Source of the DNA: Saprospiraceae bacterium
GTDB taxonomy: Bacteria > Bacteroidota > Bacteroidia > Chitinophagales > Saprospiraceae
Assembly (NCBI GenBank): GCA_028279185.1
Contig: JANQSS010000070.1
Location: forward strand, 35,880 to 99,879
Length of the DNA: 64,000 nt
Direction of reading: 5' to 3'
In this document: positions 18,119 through 26,152 of the stretch, in pieces
How positions within the stretch are numbered: the first letter of the stretch is position 1
How the letters are laid out: each line of letters begins with the position of its first letter
Made by a program: the position numbers and the translations under genes
Notes under the pieces: generated by a model
Told to the model about the DNA's origin: nothing
Seen by the model: the letters and a program-made list of their open reading frames with translations, nothing else
The model's database searches: none

Positions 18119-18262
18119 CCATATTCCCGTGTTGAAAAAATCATCACTCGACGAAGGATATAGATTATACGACTAAGATACTTTAGGCTTGAAACTTTAC
18201 CCTCCCCCATTTTCATTATATTACCAACGTATTTAACTTTTGCGTAACACATATTTTAAATA

Positions 18263-18796
18263 ATGGATCAACTCGTCAATATTCTCACCTACGTTTCAAT
18301 AATAAGCGGTGGTTTGCTTTTAATATTAATGCTGCTTTCTCTGTTGGGTGGTCTTGATTTGGATGTTGATTTTGGTGGCGGTGGTGATGTGGATACAGGA
18401 GGTCTCGGAATTTTTAAATCTGTGTTAACATTTCTTTCCGTAGCAGCTTGGGTAGCCAAAGTGATTGTCGCCACGACAAACAACTACGCCGTCGCTGCAG
18501 CTTCGGCCGTAGGAGCAGGTGTTGTCGCGGTGCTTTTGCTTACGATGATGCTACGTTTGTTATTAAAGAATCAAAAAGAGGTTTATTGGTCCCCTGATTT
18601 AGCCGTGGGCAAAACAGGAAAGACGTACTTGAAAATTCCTTCTGATGGAAATGGTATTGTGCATGTCAGTGTGGATGGAACAAATCGGGAACTAAAGGCA
18701 AAAACAGTTGATGGTTCCGAAATTAAGACAGGAGCCGAAGTATTTATAGCTGACTACCAGGATGGATTCCTAATCGTTTCCGAATTAAATAAATAA
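18263..18796 (+). CDS. NfeD-like membrane protein, flotillin partner
   Basis: 177 aa. Two or three transmembrane helices in the first 105 residues, separated by a Gly/Asp-rich segment (LDLDVDFGGGGDVDTGGLG). Then an OB-fold NfeD-type domain: LAVGKTGKTYLKIPSDG, VSVDGTNRELKAKT and a terminal LIVSEL. The arrangement matches Bacillus YuaF, which acts with the flotillin YuaG. The flotillin gene follows 27 bp downstream on the same strand, so both probably belong to one membrane-microdomain operon. Confidence 0.88.
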   Translation: MDQLVNILTYVSIISGGLLLILMLLSLLGGLDLDVDFGGGGDVDTGGLGIFKSVLTFLSVAAWVAKVIVATTNNYAVAAASAVGAGVVAVLLLTMMLRLLLKNQKEVYWSPDLAVGKTGKTYLKIPSDGNGIVHVSVDGTNRELKAKTVDGSEIKTGAEVFIADYQDGFLIVSELNK

Positions 18797-18823
18797 TTAT
18801 TTTATCACTTAATCTAAATCACT

Positions 18824-20386
18824 ATGTCTGACTTTCTTCCCATTATTGGGTTTGTTGGCGTAATCGCTGTCTTGTTTGTAATATTTTTAATTAGTCGATA
18901 CCGGACTTGTCCCTCTGATAAAATATTGGTTGTTTACGGAAAGACTTCTGGGAATCAAAGTGCTAAATGTTATGCCGGCGGTGCAGCATTTATCTGGCCA
19001 GTTATTCAAAATTATGCTTATCTCGAGCTAACTCCGTTGTCCATTGATGTAAACTTACAGGATGCCTTATCCAAACAAAACATTCGTGTATCCGTTCCGG
19101 CACAGTTTACTGTTGGAATTGGGAGAGAAGAAGAATTAATGCAGTCTGCTGCTGAACGTTTATTGAACTTGAGCCGAAATGACATCGCCAGTTTAGCGCA
19201 TGACATCATTATGGGGCAGATGCGCCTAGTCATTGCCAATATGGATATTGAAGAATTAAATGCTGACCGTGATAAATTCGTCGATTCGGTCTATACAAAT
19301 GTCGGTGATGAGTTAAATAAAATTGGTTTAAAATTAATTAACGTCAATGTTACCGACATTCAAGATGAGTCTGGTTATATCGTAGCACTTGGTCAAGAGG
19401 CAGCCGCAAAAGCGATAAATGAAGCTAAAATTAAAGTTGCAAAAGAAGTACGACTTGGTTCTATTGGTGAAGCGGAAGAAGAGCAAGAACAAACCGTACG
19501 TGTAGCCGAAGCAAATACGAAAGCAGAAATTGGTCAAGCTAATGCTACACAGGAACAACGAATTCGTGTAGCCGAAGCAAATACGCAAGCCGAAATCGGT
19601 GAGGCCGAGGCCAACAGAGAACAGCGGATTCGAGTTGCAGAGGCAAATACGCTTGCAGAAGTTGGAGAAGCAAATGCCTTTGCAGACGCCACCAAAGGAA
19701 AAAATACGGCCAATATTGAAATTGCGAATTCGGATGCAGAACGTGATATTCAAATCGCAGAAGCAAATCGACGCGCAATCGCTGCAAAAAAGGTGGCCGA
19801 AGCCAAAGCACTGGAAGAATCATATCACGCTCAACGACAAGCTGAGGAGGCACGCGCTACACGTGATAAAGCCAAAATGCAAGCCGACGAAGTAGTCCGT
19901 GAAGACATAGAAAAGCAAAAGGCCGTTATCAATGCTCAGGCCGAAGCAGAGCGCCAGCGCGAAATCGCACGAGGCGAAGCCGACGCCCTATTGGCCAAAT
20001 TACTCGCCCAGGCGAAAGGAACAGAAGAATTACTAACCAAACAAGCCGAAGGTTTTCAGAGGCTGGTTGAGGCAGCAGGAGGCGATGCGAATAGTGCTAT
20101 TGGGTATTTGATGATCGATAAATTAACAGAGCTAGCAGAAATTCAGGTCAATGCAATTAAAGATCTTGAAATTGACAAGGTTATCGTATACGATAACGGG
20201 AATGGGCAAAGCGTCGGAAACTTTGTCCAGGGGCTTTACGGAATGATGCCTCAGCTTAACGATTTTTTGCAGCAAGCCGGAATGAACTTACCAGATGCTT
20301 TGGTTAAAAAGGTCGAGACAGCTCCTGAAACCGAAATCGGTGCCGACAGTTCAAGCCCAAAACCGAACGACGGTTCTGAAACGTGA
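18824..20386 (+). CDS. Flotillin-like SPFH-domain protein
   Basis: 520 aa. A single N-terminal membrane segment (IGFVGVIAVLFVIFLISRY) and an SPFH domain at about 25-200 (SIDVNLQDALSKQNIRVSVPAQFTV region). A long Ala/Glu-rich coiled coil covers about 205-420. In it lie three consecutive 22-residue repeats, codons 223-288, each with RVAEANT-x-AE-I/V-G. The C-terminal part is flotillin-like (LLTKQAEGFQRLVEAAGGDANSAIGYLM), ending in an acidic tail. Scaffolds functional membrane microdomains; paired with the NfeD-like gene just upstream. Followed by a terminator hairpin. Confidence 0.93.
   Translation: MSDFLPIIGFVGVIAVLFVIFLISRYRTCPSDKILVVYGKTSGNQSAKCYAGGAAFIWPVIQNYAYLELTPLSIDVNLQDALSKQNIRVSVPAQFTVGIGREEELMQSAAERLLNLSRNDIASLAHDIIMGQMRLVIANMDIEELNADRDKFVDSVYTNVGDELNKIGLKLINVNVTDIQDESGYIVALGQEAAAKAINEAKIKVAKEVRLGSIGEAEEEQEQTVRVAEANTKAEIGQANATQEQRIRVAEANTQAEIGEAEANREQRIRVAEANTLAEVGEANAFADATKGKNTANIEIANSDAERDIQIAEANRRAIAAKKVAEAKALEESYHAQRQAEEARATRDKAKMQADEVVREDIEKQKAVINAQAEAERQREIARGEADALLAKLLAQAKGTEELLTKQAEGFQRLVEAAGGDANSAIGYLMIDKLTELAEIQVNAIKDLEIDKVIVYDNGNGQSVGNFVQGLYGMMPQLNDFLQQAGMNLPDALVKKVETAPETEIGADSSSPKPNDGSET
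19490..19687 (+). repeat. Three in-frame 66-bp tandem repeats inside the flotillin gene
   Basis: Units 19490-19555, 19556-19621 and 19622-19687 each encode 22 residues beginning QTVRVAEANT, QRIRVAEANT and QRIRVAEANT. The period of 22 residues fits two turns of a coiled-coil unit of 11. The units are diverged at nucleotide level, so this is not a recent expansion. Confidence 0.85.
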
Positions 20387-20431
20387 GCTGGATCTCTGAT
20401 ATAAAATTTTATTTTGTTTAATGGTTTTAGA

Positions 20432-20466
20432 AAGCATCGTCAATATAAATTGACGGTGCTTTTTTC
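20432..20466 (+). terminator. Rho-independent terminator after the flotillin gene
   Basis: Stem AAGCATCGTCAAT (20432-20444) with ATTGACGGTGCTT (20449-20461), one G-U pair, 4-nt loop, followed by TTTTT. It ends the NfeD-like/flotillin transcript. Confidence 0.85.
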
Positions 20467-20478
20467 CCAATTCAAAGC

Positions 20479-20537
20479 GTGGTTGTTGATTTACTAGGCT
20501 GCTCAATTGGCTAGCAGCCCAGTAAATCAACAGCCAC
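20479..20537. repeat. Long 25-bp inverted repeat (hairpin element)
   Basis: Left arm 20479-20503 (begins GTGGTTGTTGATTTACT) pairs with right arm 20513-20537 (ends GTAAATCAACAGCCAC) with only two non-Watson-Crick positions; the loop is 9 nt. It lies just after the flotillin terminator and 98 bp before the desaturase gene, and has no T-run, so it is not a simple terminator. I did not notice a second copy in this window. It may be a palindromic unit, a small MITE, or a structured RNA. Confidence 0.7.
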
Positions 20538-20634
20538 TGCATAAAAAGTATAATTTGCTATAAATACTCACCTTGATAGTTCTGCCAAACTTTCACTTTT
20601 TACCGTACCTTGCCGCCTCATCCAACGCTACTCC

Positions 20635-21621
20635 ATGTCATTGAAAAATATCAGGCTAGAAGTGATGCGCACCCTGGAATCTTCCGTCGCTGGATTTATG
20701 GACAGATTTTTACTTCCTGTTGACAAGATCTGGCAACCCGCAGATTTCTTACCGGATAGTCGAGAAGAAGGTTTCACCGATAAAATTTATCGAATTCAAG
20801 AAGAAGCTAAAGAGCTGGATAGCGACTTCTGGGTAATTCTGATTGGTGACATGATTACCGAAGAAGCACTACCTTCTTATGAGTCATGGCTCATGGATGT
20901 AGAGGGTATCGATCAACATGAAGCGAATGGCTGGAGCAAGTGGGTCAGACACTGGTCCGGTGAAGAAAATCGCCATGGTGATCTCCTGAATAAGTACCTG
21001 TATCTAAGCGGACGTGTCGATATGAAGCGCGTCGAGCAAAGCACCCATTATTTAATCAATGATGGTTTTGATCCGGGTACCGATCGTGACCCGTACAAAA
21101 ACTTCGTCTATACTGCATTTCAGGAACTTGCTACGTACATCTCGCATAAACGTGTCGGCGAATTAGCCAGTCGAAAAGGGAATCATCTTCTTGGTCGAAT
21201 TTGCAAGACAATTGCAGGTGATGAAATGCGACATCATCTTGCCTATAGGAGCTTTGTCCATGAAATCTTCAAAGTCGATCCCAGCCAAATGATGCTTGCT
21301 TTTGCTGATATGATGAAAAAGAAAATCGTGATGCCTGCTTTTATGCTTAAAGAATTTGACGGTAGCAGACGAATATTCGAGGAGTTTTCCGTGGCTGCGC
21401 AGCGCATAGGAGTCTACACAAGCCTGGACTACGTGGACATACTACGGAAATTAGTCTCTCATTGGGATTTAGAACATATGTCCGACTTAACGGCCGAAGC
21501 TGAACGCGCACGTGATTATTTAATGAATCTACCTGATCGATTAACACGTATTGCCCAGCGCATAAAGTTGCCAGAAAGCCAGTATCAGTTCCAGTGGGTA
21601 ATGGCTAATGGAATGCAATAA
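20635..21621 (+). CDS. Acyl-ACP desaturase (stearoyl-ACP type)
   Basis: 328 aa, soluble. Introduces a cis double bond into an acyl chain on acyl carrier protein using a di-iron centre, O2 and ferredoxin. Di-iron ligands are visible: the E-E-A-L-P-S-Y segment, the WSGEENRHGD motif (E-x-x-H) near residue 105, and AGDEMRHHLAY (E-x-x-H) near residue 197, with FQELATYISHKR between. The length is close to plant and mycobacterial DesA enzymes. Monocistronic by position; a hairpin-bearing element precedes it and a convergent gene follows. Confidence 0.93.
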   Translation: MSLKNIRLEVMRTLESSVAGFMDRFLLPVDKIWQPADFLPDSREEGFTDKIYRIQEEAKELDSDFWVILIGDMITEEALPSYESWLMDVEGIDQHEANGWSKWVRHWSGEENRHGDLLNKYLYLSGRVDMKRVEQSTHYLINDGFDPGTDRDPYKNFVYTAFQELATYISHKRVGELASRKGNHLLGRICKTIAGDEMRHHLAYRSFVHEIFKVDPSQMMLAFADMMKKKIVMPAFMLKEFDGSRRIFEEFSVAAQRIGVYTSLDYVDILRKLVSHWDLEHMSDLTAEAERARDYLMNLPDRLTRIAQRIKLPESQYQFQWVMANGMQ

Positions 21622-21717
21622 AAAAGGCCAGACACATGGTGGCCAGCCCTTTACATGGTTACAATGGGATTATACTCTCGGAGTAGTGCATAAATCGTGC
21701 CAATCAAGAAAGCTGGC

Positions 21718-22464
21718 CTAATTCCCCATCATAGAGCCAAAGTCCATCAACTCATATGCAGACGTGTCCAGTGTTTTGTCTATACCCTTACTTTTGACCA
21801 ATGTCATCAGGACATGACCATTCTCCTTTGACTCCATATCTGCCTTTATGATGAGGCCATCCATATCCCTAAATTGTTCAGGTGAAAAGGGTGAATTACC
21901 TCCTACTCCACTCATTTTCATGAACAGGCTAAATACGTTTTTAGCCGAATCCGTTCCAATCCACATAGTCCCTTTACCATCGCTACTTGTTACTTTTAAT
22001 TCCTCGTATTTGAAGCCAAGGTGCGAACCTGTCTTTCCGGTTTTTTCAATTTTCCCATCTTTCTCGACTTCCGCGTTTGCCCCGGACATGGCCGCAAATT
22101 GCTTTATCGCATCAAAACTCATCACGGTTCCGGTATTCCCTTCCAACAGCATGACCATAGATTCTAATTCATGATCAAAAATGACATAACCCGTCATACC
22201 TTGGTCAGCCATTTTCATGGCAACATATTCAGGGTTATCCTGTGTCGGAACAAGAAAATCCATCGAGATCTTTTCGGCTGTAGTGCCATTTTCTGTAACA
22301 ACAATTTCATAGGAATATTGGTGCTTAAATTGATACTTCTTTTTCGGATTAGCCATTTCAATAACTTCTTCCGGGACATAGCCAATGACTTCTGAACTTG
22401 CATTCACGGCGAAAGAAAACGATAACAGAATGAAAAATGTAATCATGCGGACTATCATATACAT
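21718..22464 (-). CDS. Secreted DUF4412-like protein of unknown function
   Basis: 248 aa with a signal peptide (VRMITFFILLSFSFAVNA). The rest is a beta-rich domain with alternating short strands (FKHQYSYEIVVTENG, GYVIFDHELESMVMLLEG) that fits Bacteroidota DUF4412 proteins. The start may be 22464, 22458 or 22446; the last gives the tidiest signal peptide. Function unknown. It is convergent with the desaturase gene. Confidence 0.75.
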   Translation of the reverse strand: MYMIVRMITFFILLSFSFAVNASSEVIGYVPEEVIEMANPKKKYQFKHQYSYEIVVTENGTTAEKISMDFLVPTQDNPEYVAMKMADQGMTGYVIFDHELESMVMLLEGNTGTVMSFDAIKQFAAMSGANAEVEKDGKIEKTGKTGSHLGFKYEELKVTSSDGKGTMWIGTDSAKNVFSLFMKMSGVGGNSPFSPEQFRDMDGLIIKADMESKENGHVLMTLVKSKGIDKTLDTSAYELMDFGSMMGN

Positions 22465-22562
22465 TTGGATTTTTGTGTTTTAAAAAATTGTACCAATAAG
22501 CAAACGAAGTGAGCAGGACATTAGTTCTCGCTCTGTAATGATTTTATATAAGCGTCAATAAA

Positions 22563-22591
22563 AAATGCCGTACTGGTCGAGTACGGCATTT
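22563..22591 (-). terminator. Terminator of the minus-strand T9SS-associated operon
   Basis: Perfect 12-bp stem AAATGCCGTACT (22563-22574) / AGTACGGCATTT (22580-22591) with a 5-nt loop. On the minus strand it runs into TTTTTTATT. It lies 22 bp past the stop of the large PKD gene. Confidence 0.93.
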
Positions 22592-22612
22592 CTATATTCA
22601 TATTTTATAAGG

Positions 22613-25600
22613 CTATCGAAGCAAATTAATATTTCCTTGCTGTGTTGAGCGATCACCATTTATACATAACACGCGTAAATAATATCCGTATACGTCGGCC
22701 TCTAAGTCGTCGCCGTTGTAGGTACCATTCCAAGATGCTGAAGGTGCATCCACTACTCTGAATACCTCCTGCCCCCAGCGATTGTAGACAATAAATTCTT
22801 CTATCACATCGATATCTATTCCGTATACACGAAGCTCATCATTTTCGCCGTCATTGTTTGGTGAAAAGCCTGTTGGTACAAAAACATAAGGATGCTCACA
22901 CGGAACATTTCTAGGTCTTCGGACGGTACCACTTGCGGTAGCCTCACAGCCAAATTCATCAACAACCATAACAGTGTAAGTATAGTCTCCTATCGGACCC
23001 GGATCAGCTGTCGGACTTTTAATATTTGAAGGCTCAACTAAACCTTCACCTTCCCAGTCATACGTCCAGTCTTCTTCGCCGCCCACAGCATCAAGCTGTA
23101 TTATCTGTCCGTCAAATGTCATTGTATCCGGATCAACTGAAACGGAAATCAGTGCATTTAAATCACGAACTTCTACGAATACAGAATCGGACGACGTACA
23201 TCCACCTACACATCCTACGGAGACAATGACAGTTCCACTACTAGTTGCGGTGTAGCAAATCGTATCTTGATCAGATGGCCCAATTATGGTTCCTGGAACA
23301 CTCCAATTATAGCTACAGTCAGCCCCTTGAGGATCAATGGTTGCAACAACCGTCACCTTATCACCTACACAAACAATACCATCTGCATCCAAAACTGTTG
23401 CGACTACATCCGCACCAAATTCTATCGTGTAACAACCATCAACCGAGCAGTCGAGGTCGGTATTCGTCACGGTAACACAATAGGTGATATCGCCTGATAC
23501 ATCGATACATAAGGTGTCATTGTTTAACCCAGCTGTCACACCGTCTGCCGGTGCCCATTGATATTCGTAGTTACCTGGAGGCCCATCGACATTGACGATA
23601 AGCTTACCCGGAGCTGGTTCACAGAACATGTCTGTTCCATCGTCAAGATTGATAATCTCAAATGACAACTCTATTTGATTCAGCGTTACGTTAATAGTAT
23701 CTGACTTCATACATTCTTCAACGCCCATATAGACACCCATAACGATGAATTGATTTAACCCTTCCTCCAGTACCGTGCTAAAAGTGTCTCCTTCAAACAG
23801 AACCATTCCATTAATATCTTTCCATGTCACGTCTACTCCATCCATTGTCAGGACAGACATAGTAATCGTATTTTCTTCACCACATATTGTCACATCGCCA
23901 GCCGGATCGACATCGAATTGAAAGTCTGGTACGGGAAAGACGAAAATACTGTCGTTGTGCACACAGAAGTTGTCTCCATCAAAGACTGTGATCGTCACAT
24001 ATACTGTCGTAGGCTCTGTAACAAGTATTGAAGGGCTGACGGCTGCTGTATCGGAGAAGAGGTCATTTGGACTCCAGTCATATATCCAATCTGAATTTCC
24101 GCCAGGATTTAATGTAATGGCCTCATCAAAACATTGATAGACTGTATCCGGTAAGTCGATATCTATGATTGGGATCGTAACCGTCATCTCAACCGTTGTA
24201 TCACATGGAAACATCCCCCCACTCAACGAAATCGTATACGTTCCTGCAGAAGCGTATGTATGCATCGGCTCCCAGTCCGTCACGGGACCAGAACCGTCTC
24301 CAAAGTCCCACACGACCGCGACAGAATCGGCAGATGTATTCACCGTGGATATCTTCAATGATCCGCATTCCTGCATAACAAAAAAGCTAAGAGCCGGTCT
24401 ACGGCCTGCAGTTGAAACCATTATACTATCTGAAGTGGAGCATCCGAATTCATTTGTTGCTGTAAAATATAGTTTTGTTGATATCGAATCTGAGGTTTCG
24501 ACTACAACGCTTGTTCCATTATTTGTCGTAATGATACCTGATGGGTCGGTCCAATCTACCGTAATGTCGTCACCAGCGGCATGCATGACCGTAATTGTGC
24601 GGGGTTCATCCAAACACAAGGTGATGTCATCGTCAAAATCAAGTTCGAGTAGATTAAACTCTTCAGTACGGCATTGTTCCAGTTCACAACCATTTGCCAA
24701 CGTAGTGTACTGACAAATCGTCACTTCCGCACTTGTCTCCAAGCCAAATGTGAACATTGACCCTGTATCACTTGCAATCGAAACGGCTCCAATACTGACA
24801 TCCCAATCAATCGAAATTGGCGGATTTAATGTATCATACTCATTTTGATCAGTGACTTTTACAATTATCGTATCAACGCACTCCAACATTTCTACTGTGA
24901 AGTCATTTTCAATAGCACCTGAATTCAAAAGCGTAATTAAAGACGAGTCTACATCGTAACAGCCGTTGTCATTGACGGCCCATAATTTGACCCAATAATC
25001 TCCGGGTCCGGGGAACGTATGTGTACCCGAAGGATCGGGTTCACTGCCATCGCCATAGTCATAAGACAACGAGTCAGCAATGCTACCAGCTGAAGAAAAA
25101 TCTATCGTTAATTGGTCGCAAATAATCGTGTCAGTTGGGTTAAGGATGGCCACCGCAGGATCACCACAGGCTCTTGTATTAATTTCAAATTCTCGGCATG
25201 TCGTATTGTATAATCGATCGTCTCTCCATTCTTCTATACATATTCCAACCAGATATTGTCCTATATGATCTGCGGTGAAAGTCAACTCACCGGTGGTTGC
25301 ATTGATTGAAGGGTCCATTCCGGAATTCATCAAATTACTCAAATCGTGCGGTGGATTCCATATAACATCTTGATAAGGAGGAGGGGTTGGATTAGGCAAT
25401 ACTGGGACTACAGAGTCCAATCCCAAAAGAGGTTGATAGAGTCTATAACGCAATTCGTCCCCATCAGGATCTACACCAGCTCCCTGGTCAAATGATACCG
25501 GTACTCCAACACAAGCATAAATTGGAGGAAAATCAGGAAAATCAGGCGTACGGTTACAATCAAACAATTCGCCATTTGATACACGTGCAACAACCGTCAT

Positions 25601-26152
25601 TCCAGAATTTAAAGGATCGAGTACATTGGTCAATGTCACATTACGACAACAACGCTGATAAACAAATATGTAGCCACCACTTGGGTGCTGTCTAATATTT
25701 CGATGTAACCCGCGATAAATTATCTGTTGAACACAAACCTCCTCTCCTAATACTTCGCATCCACTATTAAAATCTTCCATCAACGTATCTGAACCAGGAC
25801 GTGGTATTTCGATGCGTCCATTGACGAAACCATATAATGGATTCGTTACGGGCTGAAAGTTAAAATCGAACACTCCTATATGTGCGATTGGGTCAAATTC
25901 AGCTTCAGGGTCCGCATTGTCGCAATCGCGCCGCACGGTTAAGCTAAACTCCAGATCACGAAGCGTGTCGACATTCGTTCCGACACAGTCATATGAAATC
26001 GACCCACCGACGATGTGCGTCGCCATGGCATCGAATGCTGGAAACATCATGATCGACAACATCGTCATGATCACGCCTGCTCGTAGTTTCATTGTATTTA
26101 TTCTTGAATTCATGGATTTTATTCTTCTGTACATGATGTGATCGTTTTTCAT
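22613..26152 (-). CDS. Giant PKD-domain surface protein with CHU_C (T9SS type B) C-terminus
   Basis: 1179 aa. The start at 26152 overlaps the previous stop (TAATG), so translation is probably coupled; the first 20 residues precede a standard signal (MKLRAGVIMTMLSIMMFPAFDAMA). After it comes ATHIVGGSISYDC, typical of Bacteroidota gliding/adhesion proteins. At least two PKD domains are clear (LSYDYGDGSEPDP and VVWDFGDGSGPVTDW), followed by more Ig-like repeats. The end is a gliding-motility-associated domain (FVPTGFSPNNDGENDEL ... YNRWGQEVFR ... GTYNGDDLEADVYGYYL). Exported by T9SS and held at the surface, probably with the PorP/SprF-like protein from the same operon. Confidence 0.93.
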   Translation of the reverse strand: MKNDHIMYRRIKSMNSRINTMKLRAGVIMTMLSIMMFPAFDAMATHIVGGSISYDCVGTNVDTLRDLEFSLTVRRDCDNADPEAEFDPIAHIGVFDFNFQPVTNPLYGFVNGRIEIPRPGSDTLMEDFNSGCEVLGEEVCVQQIIYRGLHRNIRQHPSGGYIFVYQRCCRNVTLTNVLDPLNSGMTVVARVSNGELFDCNRTPDFPDFPPIYACVGVPVSFDQGAGVDPDGDELRYRLYQPLLGLDSVVPVLPNPTPPPYQDVIWNPPHDLSNLMNSGMDPSINATTGELTFTADHIGQYLVGICIEEWRDDRLYNTTCREFEINTRACGDPAVAILNPTDTIICDQLTIDFSSAGSIADSLSYDYGDGSEPDPSGTHTFPGPGDYWVKLWAVNDNGCYDVDSSLITLLNSGAIENDFTVEMLECVDTIIVKVTDQNEYDTLNPPISIDWDVSIGAVSIASDTGSMFTFGLETSAEVTICQYTTLANGCELEQCRTEEFNLLELDFDDDITLCLDEPRTITVMHAAGDDITVDWTDPSGIITTNNGTSVVVETSDSISTKLYFTATNEFGCSTSDSIMVSTAGRRPALSFFVMQECGSLKISTVNTSADSVAVVWDFGDGSGPVTDWEPMHTYASAGTYTISLSGGMFPCDTTVEMTVTIPIIDIDLPDTVYQCFDEAITLNPGGNSDWIYDWSPNDLFSDTAAVSPSILVTEPTTVYVTITVFDGDNFCVHNDSIFVFPVPDFQFDVDPAGDVTICGEENTITMSVLTMDGVDVTWKDINGMVLFEGDTFSTVLEEGLNQFIVMGVYMGVEECMKSDTINVTLNQIELSFEIINLDDGTDMFCEPAPGKLIVNVDGPPGNYEYQWAPADGVTAGLNNDTLCIDVSGDITYCVTVTNTDLDCSVDGCYTIEFGADVVATVLDADGIVCVGDKVTVVATIDPQGADCSYNWSVPGTIIGPSDQDTICYTATSSGTVIVSVGCVGGCTSSDSVFVEVRDLNALISVSVDPDTMTFDGQIIQLDAVGGEEDWTYDWEGEGLVEPSNIKSPTADPGPIGDYTYTVMVVDEFGCEATASGTVRRPRNVPCEHPYVFVPTGFSPNNDGENDELRVYGIDIDVIEEFIVYNRWGQEVFRVVDAPSASWNGTYNGDDLEADVYGYYLRVLCINGDRSTQQGNINLLR

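Noticed and set aside
21626..21644. GGCCA ... TGGCC hairpin after the desaturase gene
   Set aside because: Only a 5-bp stem and no T-run; not called as a terminator.
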